Source of the DNA: Treponema sp. UBA4232
GTDB lineage: Bacteria; Spirochaetota; Spirochaetia; Treponematales; Treponemataceae
NCBI GenBank assembly: GCA_002396325.1
Contig: DGXM01000115.1
Location: 1-23,349 of the forward strand
Direction: 5' to 3'
DNA: 23,349 nt
Each line of letters opens with the position of its first letter. Positions within the stretch are counted from its first letter, which is position 1. The notes below the pieces were generated by a model that saw only the letters and a program-made list of their open reading frames with translations, searched no databases and was not told the DNA's origin. Positions 15,702-23,271 of the stretch are shown piece by piece. The translations under genes and the position numbers were made by a program.

Positions 15702-15780
15702 GTCATGCTGAACGTGGTTGCATGCAACCGAATTCAGCATCTCTTGTACAAAGGAGATTCCGGGTCGAGCCCGGAATGAC
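15702..15780 (+). repeat. Two-armed dispersed palindromic repeat, copy 2
   Basis: GTCATGCTGAA (15702-15712) pairs with TTCAGCAT (15733-15740) around an inner perfect palindrome GGTTGCATGCAACC (15716-15729). CTC/GAG and TTGTACAA (15744-15751) form the middle, and ATTCCGGG (15757-15764) pairs with CCCGGAAT (15770-15777), ending in GAC (15778-15780). Outer GTCAT and ATGAC are complementary. Further fragments, CCCGGAATGGCA (from 15684) and TCGGAATGAC (15793-15802), flank the element. Confidence 0.75.
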
Positions 15781-15825
15781 GGTAGCGGCAGGTCGGAATG
15801 ACGGTTGCGGCAGTAGAAACAAGTA

Positions 15826-15854
15826 TTGCCGAAATAAAGTAAAAATGGCATAAT
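15826..15854 (+). promoter_or_regulatory. Promoter of the LysA-like gene
   Basis: TTGCCG (15826-15831), 17 bases, CATAAT (15849-15854). Transcription would start near 15861 with a leader of about 48 bases that contains a hairpin directly before the ribosome site. Confidence 0.5.
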
Positions 15855-15873
15855 AAAATTCAGTGTAAAAATT

Positions 15874-15891
15874 CGGTTGCGTTTACAACCG
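15874..15891 (+). promoter_or_regulatory. Hairpin in the LysA-like leader
   Basis: CGGTTG (15874-15879) pairs perfectly with CAACCG (15886-15891) around a 6-base loop, ending 9 bases before the Shine-Dalgarno AGAGGA. It could be a protein-binding operator or an mRNA structure that affects initiation; no known riboswitch is recognised. Confidence 0.4.
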
Positions 15892-15908
15892 GACTAAAAG
15901 AGGATGTT

Positions 15909-17177
15909 ATGAATAAATTTCCATTGAGTCACAGCGGGCTTTTGGAACTTGCTAAAAAATACCCGACGCCGTTTTACGTGTATGATGAAAAAGGAATCCG
16001 CGACAATATGCGGTATTTTACAAAGGCTTTCAGCATTTTCCCGGAGTTCAGGGAATATTTTGCTGTAAAGGCACTTCCGAATCCCTATATTCTGAAGATT
16101 CTTGAAAACGAAGGATGCGGCGGAGACTGCTCTTCCCTTCCCGAACTGATGCTCTGCGAAAAAGCCGGAATCACCGGACACAGGATTATGTTCACAAGCA
16201 ACGACACACCTGCAGAGGAATTCCGTTATGCAGAAAAGCTGGGGGCAATCATCAATCTGGACGACATTACCCACATTGATTTTCTGAAAGACGCGCTGGG
16301 CGGAAGAATGCCTGACACAATCTGCTTCAGATACAATCCGGGTCCGCTCAAGAAAGGTGGAAACGCAATCATCGGAAAGCCTGAGGAAGCAAAGTACGGA
16401 CTTACCCACGACCAAATGATTGAGTCGTATAAAATCTGCAAGTCGCTTGGGGTAAAGCATTTCGGACTTCACACTATGGTTGCTTCAAACGAACTGAATC
16501 CTGATTTTTTTGTTGATACCGCGAAGATTGTTTTTGACCTTGTGCTTGAGGTGCAGGAAAAATGCGGCGTGAACATTGAATTTGTTGACTTGGGCGGAGG
16601 AGTCGGAATTCCTTACAAACCAGGGCAGAAAAAAATTGACTTGGATTATGTGGCGGAAAAAATCCACGCTTTGTATAAGGAAAAGATTATTCCTGCGGGA
16701 CTTGATCCGATGGCCGTCTGCTTTGAGTGCGGAAGACCGATTACAGGTCCCTACGGATGGCTTGTTACCAAGGCGATTCACCAGAAACACATTTACAGGG
16801 AATACATTGGATGCGATGCAAGTATGGCGGATTTGATGAGACCCGGAATGTACGGCGCATACCACGAAATTACTGTGAGCGGAAAAGAGGATTTGCCGAA
16901 GGACCACGTTTACGATGTGACAGGAAGCCTTTGTGAAAACTGCGATAAATTCGCGGTGCAGCGGGAACTGCCGAAGATTGACGAAGGTGACCTGCTCATA
17001 ATCCACGATGCGGGTGCCCACGGCAGGGCAATGGGATTCAATTACAATGGAAAGCTGCGTGCCGGAGAACTCCTTTTGCGTACCGACGGTTCGGTTGTGC
17101 AGATAAGACGGGCCGAAACCATTGATGACTATTTCGCAACCCTCGACTTCAGCGGTCTTTCTTCATTCAAGGCCTAA
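15909..17177 (+). CDS. lysA: Diaminopimelate decarboxylase-like PLP enzyme (fold type III)
   Basis: Member of the alanine-racemase-like PLP decarboxylases; LysA converts meso-diaminopimelate to lysine, the last step of lysine synthesis. The PLP-binding lysine is K54 in FAVKALPNP. Other family points are GGDCSSLPEL, FRYNPG, LHTMVAS, the phosphate-binding loop VDLGGGVGIPY, ECGRPITGPYG, and the catalytic C342-E343 in GSLCENCD. At 422 residues it is normal for LysA. Related substrates (ornithine, arginine, carboxynorspermidine) cannot be excluded; the CEN motif and the length fit LysA best. Characterised treponemes use ornithine, not diaminopimelate, in peptidoglycan, so here the product would be for lysine supply. 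Shine-Dalgarno AGAGGA fixes the start. The 3' end overlaps recX by 15 bases. Confidence 0.85.
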   Translation: MNKFPLSHSGLLELAKKYPTPFYVYDEKGIRDNMRYFTKAFSIFPEFREYFAVKALPNPYILKILENEGCGGDCSSLPELMLCEKAGITGHRIMFTSNDTPAEEFRYAEKLGAIINLDDITHIDFLKDALGGRMPDTICFRYNPGPLKKGGNAIIGKPEEAKYGLTHDQMIESYKICKSLGVKHFGLHTMVASNELNPDFFVDTAKIVFDLVLEVQEKCGVNIEFVDLGGGVGIPYKPGQKKIDLDYVAEKIHALYKEKIIPAGLDPMAVCFECGRPITGPYGWLVTKAIHQKHIYREYIGCDASMADLMRPGMYGAYHEITVSGKEDLPKDHVYDVTGSLCENCDKFAVQRELPKIDEGDLLIIHDAGAHGRAMGFNYNGKLRAGELLLRTDGSVVQIRRAETIDDYFATLDFSGLSSFKA

Positions 17178-17852
17178 AGAAAAATTCTGCATGGCATTTT
17201 TTATCTGTGAGTGGGAAAAACCTGAGCGGAACAAAGATGCCTGCAGTTTCTGAGTATCCGGGGACGAGTGAGTGCGAAGATATTTTTTCGCTGCCCGGAT
17301 GCACTGCTCAGCTTCGGGATGCTCTTCAAAATGCTCGTCGAGTGCTTCTTTTGCCATTGTTCGATCGATTCCGCGTGAAAGGAGTTCTGCCAAAAGTTTG
17401 CGACGACCCTCTGCGTGGTCGATGTAACGGGTGGAAAGCCATGCCTTTGCAAAACGCAAATCGTCAAGATAGCCTTTTTCTTCTATAAAATTCAAAGCCG
17501 AATCAACGGATTCCTTGGAGAAATTTTTTTTGAGGAGTTTTTGCTCAAGGGAAAACCTGCACTGCTCTGCCCTCGAAAGATATTCCATTGCGGCTTTTTC
17601 CGCTGAATACGTGCGGCCTGCCTGAATTATATCTTCCGAATCTTCTTCAGAAAAGACACCGTTCATTCCCGGCTTCAAATCTTCCGGCGAAACAAAAAGA
17701 GAATCCTCCTTGCCAAGCCCTCCGTCAACGGGCACAAGACGGTCTTCTGTAATTTGAGAAAGATACTCTGTGCGCAAAAAAAAGGCAGGCCCTGCATCGG
17801 GGGTGATTTTGTATACTCCCAATGAGACCTGCTCTGTTCCACGAATAACCAT
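17163..17852 (-). CDS. recX: RecX-family regulator of RecA
   Basis: RecX proteins bind RecA filaments and limit recombination and the SOS response. This copy has 229 residues from the start I prefer. An N-terminal extension (about 1-85) with beta character precedes the three-helix RecX repeats: AMEYLSRAEQCRFSLEQKLL, ALNFIEEKGYLDDLRFAKAW with the typical GYLDD turn, RKLLAELLSRGI, and a last repeat QKLQASLFRSGFSHSQIKNAM. The frame is open further upstream to 17951, but that would overlap the end of rpsI; the ATG at 17852, 22 bases after the rpsI stop, avoids this. No strong ribosome site is seen there. It is probably co-transcribed with rplM and rpsI. The gene ends inside the last codons of the convergent lysA. 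Confidence 0.85.
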   Translation of the reverse strand: MVIRGTEQVSLGVYKITPDAGPAFFLRTEYLSQITEDRLVPVDGGLGKEDSLFVSPEDLKPGMNGVFSEEDSEDIIQAGRTYSAEKAAMEYLSRAEQCRFSLEQKLLKKNFSKESVDSALNFIEEKGYLDDLRFAKAWLSTRYIDHAEGRRKLLAELLSRGIDRTMAKEALDEHFEEHPEAEQCIRAAKKYLRTHSSPDTQKLQASLFRSGFSHSQIKNAMQNFSLGLE

Positions 17853-17874
17853 CCGCAGCTCTGAAATATAAAAC

Positions 17875-18264
17875 TTAGCGCTTGCTGAACTGGAATCTTC
17901 TGCGGGCTCCACGCTGACCGTACTTCTTGCGCTCAACCATACGTGAATCACGAGTAAGATAACCGTTTGCCTTCAATGCTGTATGGCAGTCGGGATCAAC
18001 CTGAGTAAGTGCACGTGAAAGACCATGCAGACAAGCAGCAGCCTGTCCATTGAGTCCACCACCGCTCACGTTAATCAGAATATCGAACTTGTTGGTGTTT
18101 GAAGTGACCAGCAAAGGCTGATTCACCATGCGCACCTGATCGGCTGTCACAAAGTAGTCGTTGAGATCTTTTCCATTTACAACAATCTTTCCGGAGCCTT
18201 CGCGCAAAAATACACGGGCCACGGCAGTCTTTCTTCTTCCTGTACCAATAGCAATATCTTTCAC
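17875..18264 (-). CDS. rpsI: 30S ribosomal protein S9
   Basis: Core small-subunit protein of 129 residues whose C-terminal tail reaches the decoding site. Typical sequence: GTGRRKTAVARVFLREGSGKIVVNG, SGGGLNGQAAACLHGLSRAL, RDSRMVERKKYGQRGARRRFQFSKR, with the invariant Lys-Arg end. Start codon is GTG at 18264, selected by AGGAG 6 bases before it. It follows rplM by 12 bases, the standard bacterial L13-S9 pair. Confidence 0.97.
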   Translation of the reverse strand: MKDIAIGTGRRKTAVARVFLREGSGKIVVNGKDLNDYFVTADQVRMVNQPLLVTSNTNKFDILINVSGGGLNGQAAACLHGLSRALTQVDPDCHTALKANGYLTRDSRMVERKKYGQRGARRRFQFSKR

Positions 18265-18276
18265 AATGAACTCCTA

Positions 18277-18705
18277 TTACACTTCCAAGGGCTGGGGATT
18301 CTGGGCGGCATGAGGATGCTCGCTTCCGGCGTAAATCTTCAGATTTCCGATAATCTTGCGTCCCAGACGGTTGTGGGGAAGCATACCGGCAATTGTTCTT
18401 CTGAGAGGATCTGTGGGGTTGCGCTCAATGAGAGTCTCAAATGAATATTCACGCAGTCCACCGACATAACCTGTGTAGTGGCGGTACTTCATATCTGAAG
18501 CCTTGTTGCCGGAAACCTGCACTTTGTCAGCATTGATGATTACTACATAATCACCACAGAGAACGTTGGGTTCATAACTTGCCTTGTGCTTTCCACGGAG
18601 AACACTTGCAGCTTTTGCAGCCACACGGCCAAGATTCTTTCCAGATGCATCAATGATATACCAATCATGCTTTACATCGGCTGGTTTAGAAAAAATTGTT
18701 TTCAT
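18277..18705 (-). CDS. rplM: 50S ribosomal protein L13
   Basis: Early-assembly large-subunit protein, 142 residues, the normal length. Diagnostic segments: WYIIDASGKNLGRVAAKAASVLRGK, the YEPNVLCGDYVVIINADKV loop, KYRHYTGYVGG and AGMLPHNRLGRKIIGNLKIYAGSEHPHAAQNP. First gene of rplM-rpsI-recX. The start ATG has only a weak TAGGTA site, and a leader of about 90 bases with a small GC stem (CTCG/CGAG) precedes it; an autoregulatory L13 leader is possible but not recognised. Confidence 0.97.
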   Translation of the reverse strand: MKTIFSKPADVKHDWYIIDASGKNLGRVAAKAASVLRGKHKASYEPNVLCGDYVVIINADKVQVSGNKASDMKYRHYTGYVGGLREYSFETLIERNPTDPLRRTIAGMLPHNRLGRKIIGNLKIYAGSEHPHAAQNPQPLEV

Positions 18706-18787
18706 TGTAATACCTACTAATAAAATTGCATTCTCGGCTTTGCATCGAGCGTCGAATGTTTACGAACAATGAGCAGTTGTCCGCAAT

Positions 18788-18834
18788 ATTATACGGGGTA
18801 AATAACTATAGCATTTTTACACCGTTTTAGTCAA
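18788..18834 (-). promoter_or_regulatory. Promoter region of rplM-rpsI-recX
   Basis: On the minus strand, TTGACT (18834-18829), 18 bases, TATAGT (18810-18805). A second, perfect -10 TATAAT lies at 18793-18788 without an obvious -35, so two start sites are possible. The leader would be about 75-95 bases. Confidence 0.6.
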
Positions 18835-18843
18835 TACGAAACA

Positions 18844-19086
18844 CTACTTTTTCTGCTCGTTTTCAAGAGCTTTTGCAGCGGCCTCTTCCTTTTTCGCCTC
18901 TTTTTTGTCCTTTATGTCAGCGAAACCGATGAACACGGCAACCAGTCCCACAAAAGCGGCAAAGACAGGCGCACATCCCTTGAGGAAATTCACCACATCA
19001 GCACCCCAGGCAAGACCTGTACCGGCAGGCAGACAGGCAAACACGCAGAACGCAATCAAAAGAATACCAACAATCAAAGCAATCAT
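18844..19086 (-). CDS. Small membrane protein with charged C-terminal tail
   Basis: An 80-residue protein of unknown function. Two membrane helices (about 2-22 and 38-57) are joined by a short Gly/Ala-rich loop (PAGTGLAWGADVV), then a highly charged Lys/Glu/Ala tail (about 58-80) that is probably a cytoplasmic helix. A strong Shine-Dalgarno (AAGGAG) stands 8 bases before the ATG, so the gene is real despite its size. It lies alone between the acyl-CoA synthetase and the rplM promoter, all on the same strand, with 111 bases separating it from the synthetase. Confidence 0.78.
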   Translation of the reverse strand: MIALIVGILLIAFCVFACLPAGTGLAWGADVVNFLKGCAPVFAAFVGLVAVFIGFADIKDKKEAKKEEAAAKALENEQKK

Positions 19087-19197
19087 GCTACATCTCCTTT
19101 ATAGTCCGGCGCACCCAAGGCACACCAGAGTTTTACAATTTCATTTTCAAAGGACTTTTACCCGAATTATCATACGACAAGAGGGCAAAGTCAACCA

Positions 19198-20862
19198 CTA
19201 CTTGGAACTGTCCTTTTTGCGGATTTCCATACGCCGGATTTTTCCACTGCTGGTCTTCGGAAGTTCATCAACAAATTCGACCATACGCGGAATTTTGTAA
19301 ACCGCAAGATGCTGCTTCACGTAAGTCTTAATCTCAAGTTCGAGTTCCTCGCTGGCTGTATATCCTTTGTTGAGAACAATCGTAGCCTTCACAAGCTGAC
19401 CGCGTTTTTCATCAGGCACACCGGTAACAGCACTTTCCAAAACGGCAGGATGTTCCTGAAGCACGCTTTCCACTTCGAATGGACTGATTCTGAATCCCGA
19501 ACTCTTGATAATGTCGTCTGAACGGCCAACGAACCATATATACCCGTCCTCATCGTAATAAGCCGTGTCGCCTGTATCGTAAAGGGGACCTCCGAGAGCC
19601 TTCTTTGTCTGATCCTCGTTTCTGTAGTAACCGCACAAAAGCCCGACAGGCCGTCCTTTTTCAAGATGAATGACCATATGACCCACCTGATGCGGAGGAC
19701 AATGATTTCCGTTTTCGTCAACAACCTCAAGATCAATACCCGGGGCCGCCTTACCCATTGAACCGGGACGAGGCTCGATTCCGGGGAAATTGCCCGCGAT
19801 GACAGGAGTCTCAGACTGACCGAATCCTTCGAAAATGCGGAGTCCAGTCTTTTCATAAAAACGGTTGTACACTTCCGCGTTCAAAGCCTCACCCGCAGTC
19901 ACGCAATAGCGCAGATTCGAAAGATCGTACTTCGACAAATCCTGGCGGATCAAAAAGCGGTAAACAGTGGCAGGAGCACAGAAAGTGGTCACTTTGTAGT
20001 GGGAAATCTTCCTGAAAAAAAGATCGGGAGTAAATCCGAGCATATCATAAACGAAAATAGCAGTTCCGGAAATCCACTGTCCGTAAAGCTTGCCCCATCC
20101 CGCCTTTGCCCAGCTGGTTTCGGCAACACTCAGATGCAGCCCGTCATCAGTGACATTCTGCCAGAACTTTGCAGTCACAATGTGGCCCAGCGGATAAAGG
20201 AAATTGTGGAGCACCATCTTCGGATAGCCTGAAGTTCCGCTTGTAAAATACATGAGCATCGGGTCTTCGTTGCAAGTAGCGGCCTCTCCTTCCGGGCGCG
20301 GAAAATCTGGAGTGCATGACTCAAGTTCCTTGTGGAAATCGATCCAGCCTTCACGGGGACCGCTGACGGAAACCAGTTTTTCCACAGAGGGAGATTTATT
20401 CATGGCTTCCATAATCTGCTTCGGAATCTTCTTGTCGTCAAGGGCAACAATCATCTTGATGTCGGCAGCGTTGTTGCGGTAGACAATATCATCCGCCAAA
20501 AGCTGAGTGGTTGCGGGAACAACAATGGCTCCGATGCGGTGAAGGGCCACTGCAATCCACCAATATTCGTAGCGGCGGCGCAAAAACACCATCACGCGGT
20601 CGCCTTTTTTGATTCCCTGCTTCACGAAAAACTGCGCAGTTCTCTTCGAATCATCGGAAATCTCCTTAAAAGAGAAAAAATGCTCCTCATTTTCGTCATT
20701 GCACCAAACCAAAGCCCTCTTTTCCGGGCACAAACGGGCATATTCATCCACAACATCGTAAGCAAAATTAAAATTCGCAGGCACTTTAAGCTTGTAATCC
20801 CGTTTCGCAACCTCATAAGTTGCATTTCCGTCGATATTAATAAAACGGTCCAACAGATTCAT
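19198..20862 (-). CDS. Acyl-CoA synthetase (AMP-forming), medium-chain/acetyl type
   Basis: A 554-residue ANL-superfamily enzyme that activates a carboxylic acid with ATP to an acyl-adenylate and then an acyl-CoA. The nucleotide loop YFTSGTSGYPKM is at 205-216, followed by AETSWAKAGWGKLYGQW, the GEALNAEVYN and EGFGQSETP segments, LYDTGDTAYYDEDGYIWFVGR with the hinge, and K541 in TSSGKIRR, the adenylation lysine. The short N-terminus and the AETSWAKAGWGK motif resemble medium-chain (ACSM-like) and related acetyl/acyl synthetases rather than long-chain FadD. The acyl substrate is unknown. Shine-Dalgarno GAGGAG precedes the ATG. Confidence 0.92.
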   Translation of the reverse strand: MNLLDRFINIDGNATYEVAKRDYKLKVPANFNFAYDVVDEYARLCPEKRALVWCNDENEEHFFSFKEISDDSKRTAQFFVKQGIKKGDRVMVFLRRRYEYWWIAVALHRIGAIVVPATTQLLADDIVYRNNAADIKMIVALDDKKIPKQIMEAMNKSPSVEKLVSVSGPREGWIDFHKELESCTPDFPRPEGEAATCNEDPMLMYFTSGTSGYPKMVLHNFLYPLGHIVTAKFWQNVTDDGLHLSVAETSWAKAGWGKLYGQWISGTAIFVYDMLGFTPDLFFRKISHYKVTTFCAPATVYRFLIRQDLSKYDLSNLRYCVTAGEALNAEVYNRFYEKTGLRIFEGFGQSETPVIAGNFPGIEPRPGSMGKAAPGIDLEVVDENGNHCPPHQVGHMVIHLEKGRPVGLLCGYYRNEDQTKKALGGPLYDTGDTAYYDEDGYIWFVGRSDDIIKSSGFRISPFEVESVLQEHPAVLESAVTGVPDEKRGQLVKATIVLNKGYTASEELELEIKTYVKQHLAVYKIPRMVEFVDELPKTSSGKIRRMEIRKKDSSK

Positions 20863-20945
20863 AATTGCTCCTCACAAAAAGGAAACCAGCCGCAACACAT
20901 GCACAAAAGTTTCCAACAGGCAGATTTCACCCGCCTATTCAATCC

Positions 20946-20974
20946 ATTTTACAACCAAATAAAAACTTCTGCAA
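20946..20974 (-). promoter_or_regulatory. Promoter of the acyl-CoA synthetase gene
   Basis: On the minus strand, TTGCAG (20974-20969), 17 bases, TAAAAT (20951-20946), with a TG two bases before the -10 box. Transcription near 20939 leaves a leader of about 75 bases that ends in a normal Shine-Dalgarno. Confidence 0.5.
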
Positions 20975-21125
20975 TAGGTCAATTTCAGGCAGACATTTAT
21001 AAATAATTTCATCTGAAAACAGGCTTTCAACTGCATCACACGCTGTTTGTGACAAAGCAGCTATCGAACCGCCGCCCTCAAAAAGCAAAAAATTTTTGGA
21101 AATGCCCATGAATTCGAAATATCTA

Positions 21126-21138
21126 TTGTAACTTACAA
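21126..21138. promoter_or_regulatory. Candidate operator palindrome upstream of the flavodoxin gene
   Basis: TTGTAA-C-TTACAA is a perfect 6-1-6 inverted repeat. Its left half can serve as a -35 box for TTATAT (21151-21156), spacing 19, so a bound repressor would block the promoter. The regulator is unknown. Confidence 0.4.
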
Positions 21139-21281
21139 AATCTGCCGATGTTATATTGGTGGTGGGAAAAGTGTTTTGGAGATTTTAGAGAATTTCTTTC
21201 CAAAACGGGTTCATTTCCAGAAATCAGCCATGATGCGACTTTTGGAATGTATTCATTTGAATTTGAACAGGAGATGTTGAG

Positions 21282-21911
21282 ATGAAAACCAAACTTTTCC
21301 GAAGACTTTGCTTTGTCACCCTGATTGCGTTTTTTACACCTGCACTTTTTGCAGAAAACACAGGAAAAAGTCTGATTGTTTACTTCACTCTGTACGGAAA
21401 CCAGCAGAGACAGCCGACTGATGCCGACACAGGAGCAAGCCGAACCGTCTACAAGGGAAGTGTCTACGGCAATACCGAAACTCTGGCTGTAATGTTGAAG
21501 GAATTCACAAAAGCCGACACCCTTAAAATCAGCACAAGCAAGAAATACGGACGCAGCCTGAGCGAAGTCAAGACCGAAGTGCAGAAGGAATTCCAACAGG
21601 ACGGAAATGTTTCAATCACTGCAAAAGTGGATCTTTCCGCTTACGATACCGTGTATCTGGGATTTCCAGTCTGGGAAGACAAGATTCCGAAGGCCGTGGA
21701 GACTTTTCTTGCAGAAAACGATCTTTCCGAAAAAAAGGTTTTTATGTTCACAACCGGCACTCCCCAGTCTATGGGAGCACATCTTGACGTCCTCCGCAAA
21801 AGCATAACCTCATGCAAAGTGAATGCGAATGTCTTCTATACACAGGGGGACAGGGCAATCAACGCAAGGGCAAAACTCACACGCTGGCTCAAAGACAACA
21901 GGCTGATGTAA
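21282..21911 (+). CDS. Exported flavodoxin-like protein
   Basis: A 209-residue flavodoxin-fold protein with an N-terminal signal peptide (MKTKLFRR, hydrophobic core, cleavage after LFAE near residue 24), so it should act outside the cytoplasmic membrane. The first strand SLIVYFTLYGN carries part of the FMN phosphate loop, but a loop of about 25 residues separates it from a second candidate, SVYGNTETLA, at the start of the next helix. Later flavin-loop regions are YDTVYLGFPVWEDKIPKAV and KVFMFTTGTPQSMG. This layout matches flavodoxin_4-like proteins with an insertion. Partners are unknown. Shine-Dalgarno AGGAG sets the start. It converges on the ATP-grasp gene with 22 bases between stops. Confidence 0.85.
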   Translation: MKTKLFRRLCFVTLIAFFTPALFAENTGKSLIVYFTLYGNQQRQPTDADTGASRTVYKGSVYGNTETLAVMLKEFTKADTLKISTSKKYGRSLSEVKTEVQKEFQQDGNVSITAKVDLSAYDTVYLGFPVWEDKIPKAVETFLAENDLSEKKVFMFTTGTPQSMGAHLDVLRKSITSCKVNANVFYTQGDRAINARAKLTRWLKDNRLM

Positions 21912-21933
21912 CGGAAGGCCTTAAACAGGATTT

Positions 21934-23265
21934 CTAAAAAAGTGAAGTCAGCGAGTCGATTTTTGAAATCACTTCCGGGACCACGGTTCCGGACACAAGG
22001 CTTTCGATTTTTCTCACGACTTCAGGAATTTCCTCAACAGAAGATGCGTTCACAACAATCTCGCAGTACCCCTTCTCTCTTTCCTGCCTGGCGGCCTGAT
22101 TTTTCACTTGGTTCACATAGGACACACCGGGCAGAAGGGAGATTTTTTCAAGGACATCGCGCTCCGTCTGTGGAATTTTAAAATTACAGACCGCTGTCTT
22201 ACATTCCAAATCTTCAGTCCTGCCTTCCGCAATCCTCAAGAGAAGTTCCTGCACAGAAATGCCCATTGACGATGCATAGGTTTCGCTCATACCTGAAAGA
22301 CGGGGATTTACTTCTATTATATACCACTTTTTATCCTTGAAGATGAGATCCACTTGTGCCGCTCCCGAAAGATTCATTTTTTCCGCAAGATTCAGAAGAG
22401 ACTTTTTCAAATCGTCTATGCAGAATTCATCTTTTTGAACAGGCCCGATTTTCACACTCAGGCGGGGACTTGTGATTCCGTAGCGGTTCAGGGAAAAAAT
22501 CAGAGGCGGCATCACGGTATACTTTCCGTCTTTTCCGTAGATTTCAGTGCCGAAATGAAGACCGTCTATGTACTCCTCAACAAGTCTGTCGGAATTTGTT
22601 TTTCCCAGGCGCAGATAGTGCACGGCCTCTTTGAACGACACAGCGACTTCCATTCCGTAAGAACTCAATCCCACGGTGTCTTTTATGACCACAGGATAAT
22701 TCATTTTGCGGAGACGTGAAAAAATGTATTCCTTGTATTCGTTGGTTTTCACTTCGCGGTGCCCCCTTTCGGCCCAAAACAATTCGTGATGCACATAAAG
22801 AGCATTGGGCACGGGAAAGTTGTTTCTGAAAAGAAAATCGTGCGTGGATTTTTTATCGAAGGAAATCATTTGTGTCTCGACGCTGTGGGAAACAGTCTTC
22901 ACGCCCCGCACGGACAACTCTTCCGCCGCAAGGGAGTCTCCAAGAGAGAGCCAGTCGTAGGGGGCAGACCAAAAACTTGCGGGAATCGCGAGGTCGGGAT
23001 TCAGGGCGCATATCTCTTCGGCACAGGAGGAAGGCGTTGTTCCCTGCAAAAGCACATAGTTCACACCTTCCGCACAAAGTCCGATTCGATTTTTGCACGG
23101 ATCGCAGAGAAAACTCCCCGGAAGCTGAGTGGCCACGGTAAAGCGGTGTTCAGGAAAAGAAGATGCAAGAGCTTCCATCCGGGAGGCACAGCTGGGAAAA
23201 GTGGAAATGTCGATGTCGTCACCGGGGAAAAAATGCGCATTGGTGCTGAAAAAAACAATATTCAT
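21934..23265 (-). CDS. ATP-grasp family ligase-like protein
   Basis: A 443-residue protein with an ATP-grasp fold, the fold of enzymes that join a carboxylate to an amine or thiol through an acyl phosphate. A pre-ATP-grasp N-terminal domain (1-130) is followed by SFDKKSTHDFLFRNNFPVP (135-153), the ATP-binding lysine region YPVVIKD (190-196) and Gly-rich loop GLSSYGMEVA, E241 in GTEIYG, D306 and the metal-binding EVNPRLSGMS (318-327). The C-terminal part (about 355-443) is a small alpha/beta domain. No neighbouring gene reveals the substrate; it stands alone in the visible part. A TGA-TACAAT extended -10 lies 6 bases before the ATG and no Shine-Dalgarno is seen, suggesting a leaderless mRNA. 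Confidence 0.85.
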   Translation of the reverse strand: MNIVFFSTNAHFFPGDDIDISTFPSCASRMEALASSFPEHRFTVATQLPGSFLCDPCKNRIGLCAEGVNYVLLQGTTPSSCAEEICALNPDLAIPASFWSAPYDWLSLGDSLAAEELSVRGVKTVSHSVETQMISFDKKSTHDFLFRNNFPVPNALYVHHELFWAERGHREVKTNEYKEYIFSRLRKMNYPVVIKDTVGLSSYGMEVAVSFKEAVHYLRLGKTNSDRLVEEYIDGLHFGTEIYGKDGKYTVMPPLIFSLNRYGITSPRLSVKIGPVQKDEFCIDDLKKSLLNLAEKMNLSGAAQVDLIFKDKKWYIIEVNPRLSGMSETYASSMGISVQELLLRIAEGRTEDLECKTAVCNFKIPQTERDVLEKISLLPGVSYVNQVKNQAARQEREKGYCEIVVNASSVEEIPEVVRKIESLVSGTVVPEVISKIDSLTSLF

Positions 23266-23271
23266 GGCATC

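Larger units (their letters stand above)
20863..21281. other. Divergent intergenic region, 419 bases
   Basis: Between the acyl-CoA synthetase (-) and the flavodoxin (+). It contains the synthetase promoter, a 13-base palindrome at 21126-21138, a weak flavodoxin promoter next to it and a hairpin GTTTTGGA/TCCAAAAC (21173-21180, 21199-21206) in the flavodoxin leader. The middle part (about 20985-21120) shows nothing I can identify; frames open through it lack ribosome sites and coding character. Confidence 0.55.

Noticed and set aside
15757..15780. T-arm-like sequence (GGGTCGAGCCC) suggesting a tRNA
   Set aside because: It is one arm of the dispersed palindrome; no acceptor, D or anticodon arms surround it.
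17853..17951. Upstream extension of recX
   Set aside because: It runs into the end of rpsI in another frame; the ATG at 17852 gives a clean junction.
18706..18790. L13 autoregulatory leader or riboswitch before rplM
   Set aside because: Only one short CTCG/CGAG stem is visible; I cannot match it to a known leader.
20880..21006. Plus-strand frame reaching 21006 out of the acyl-CoA synthetase
   Set aside because: Antisense to the synthetase for most of its length, with no ribosome site and no recognisable domain.
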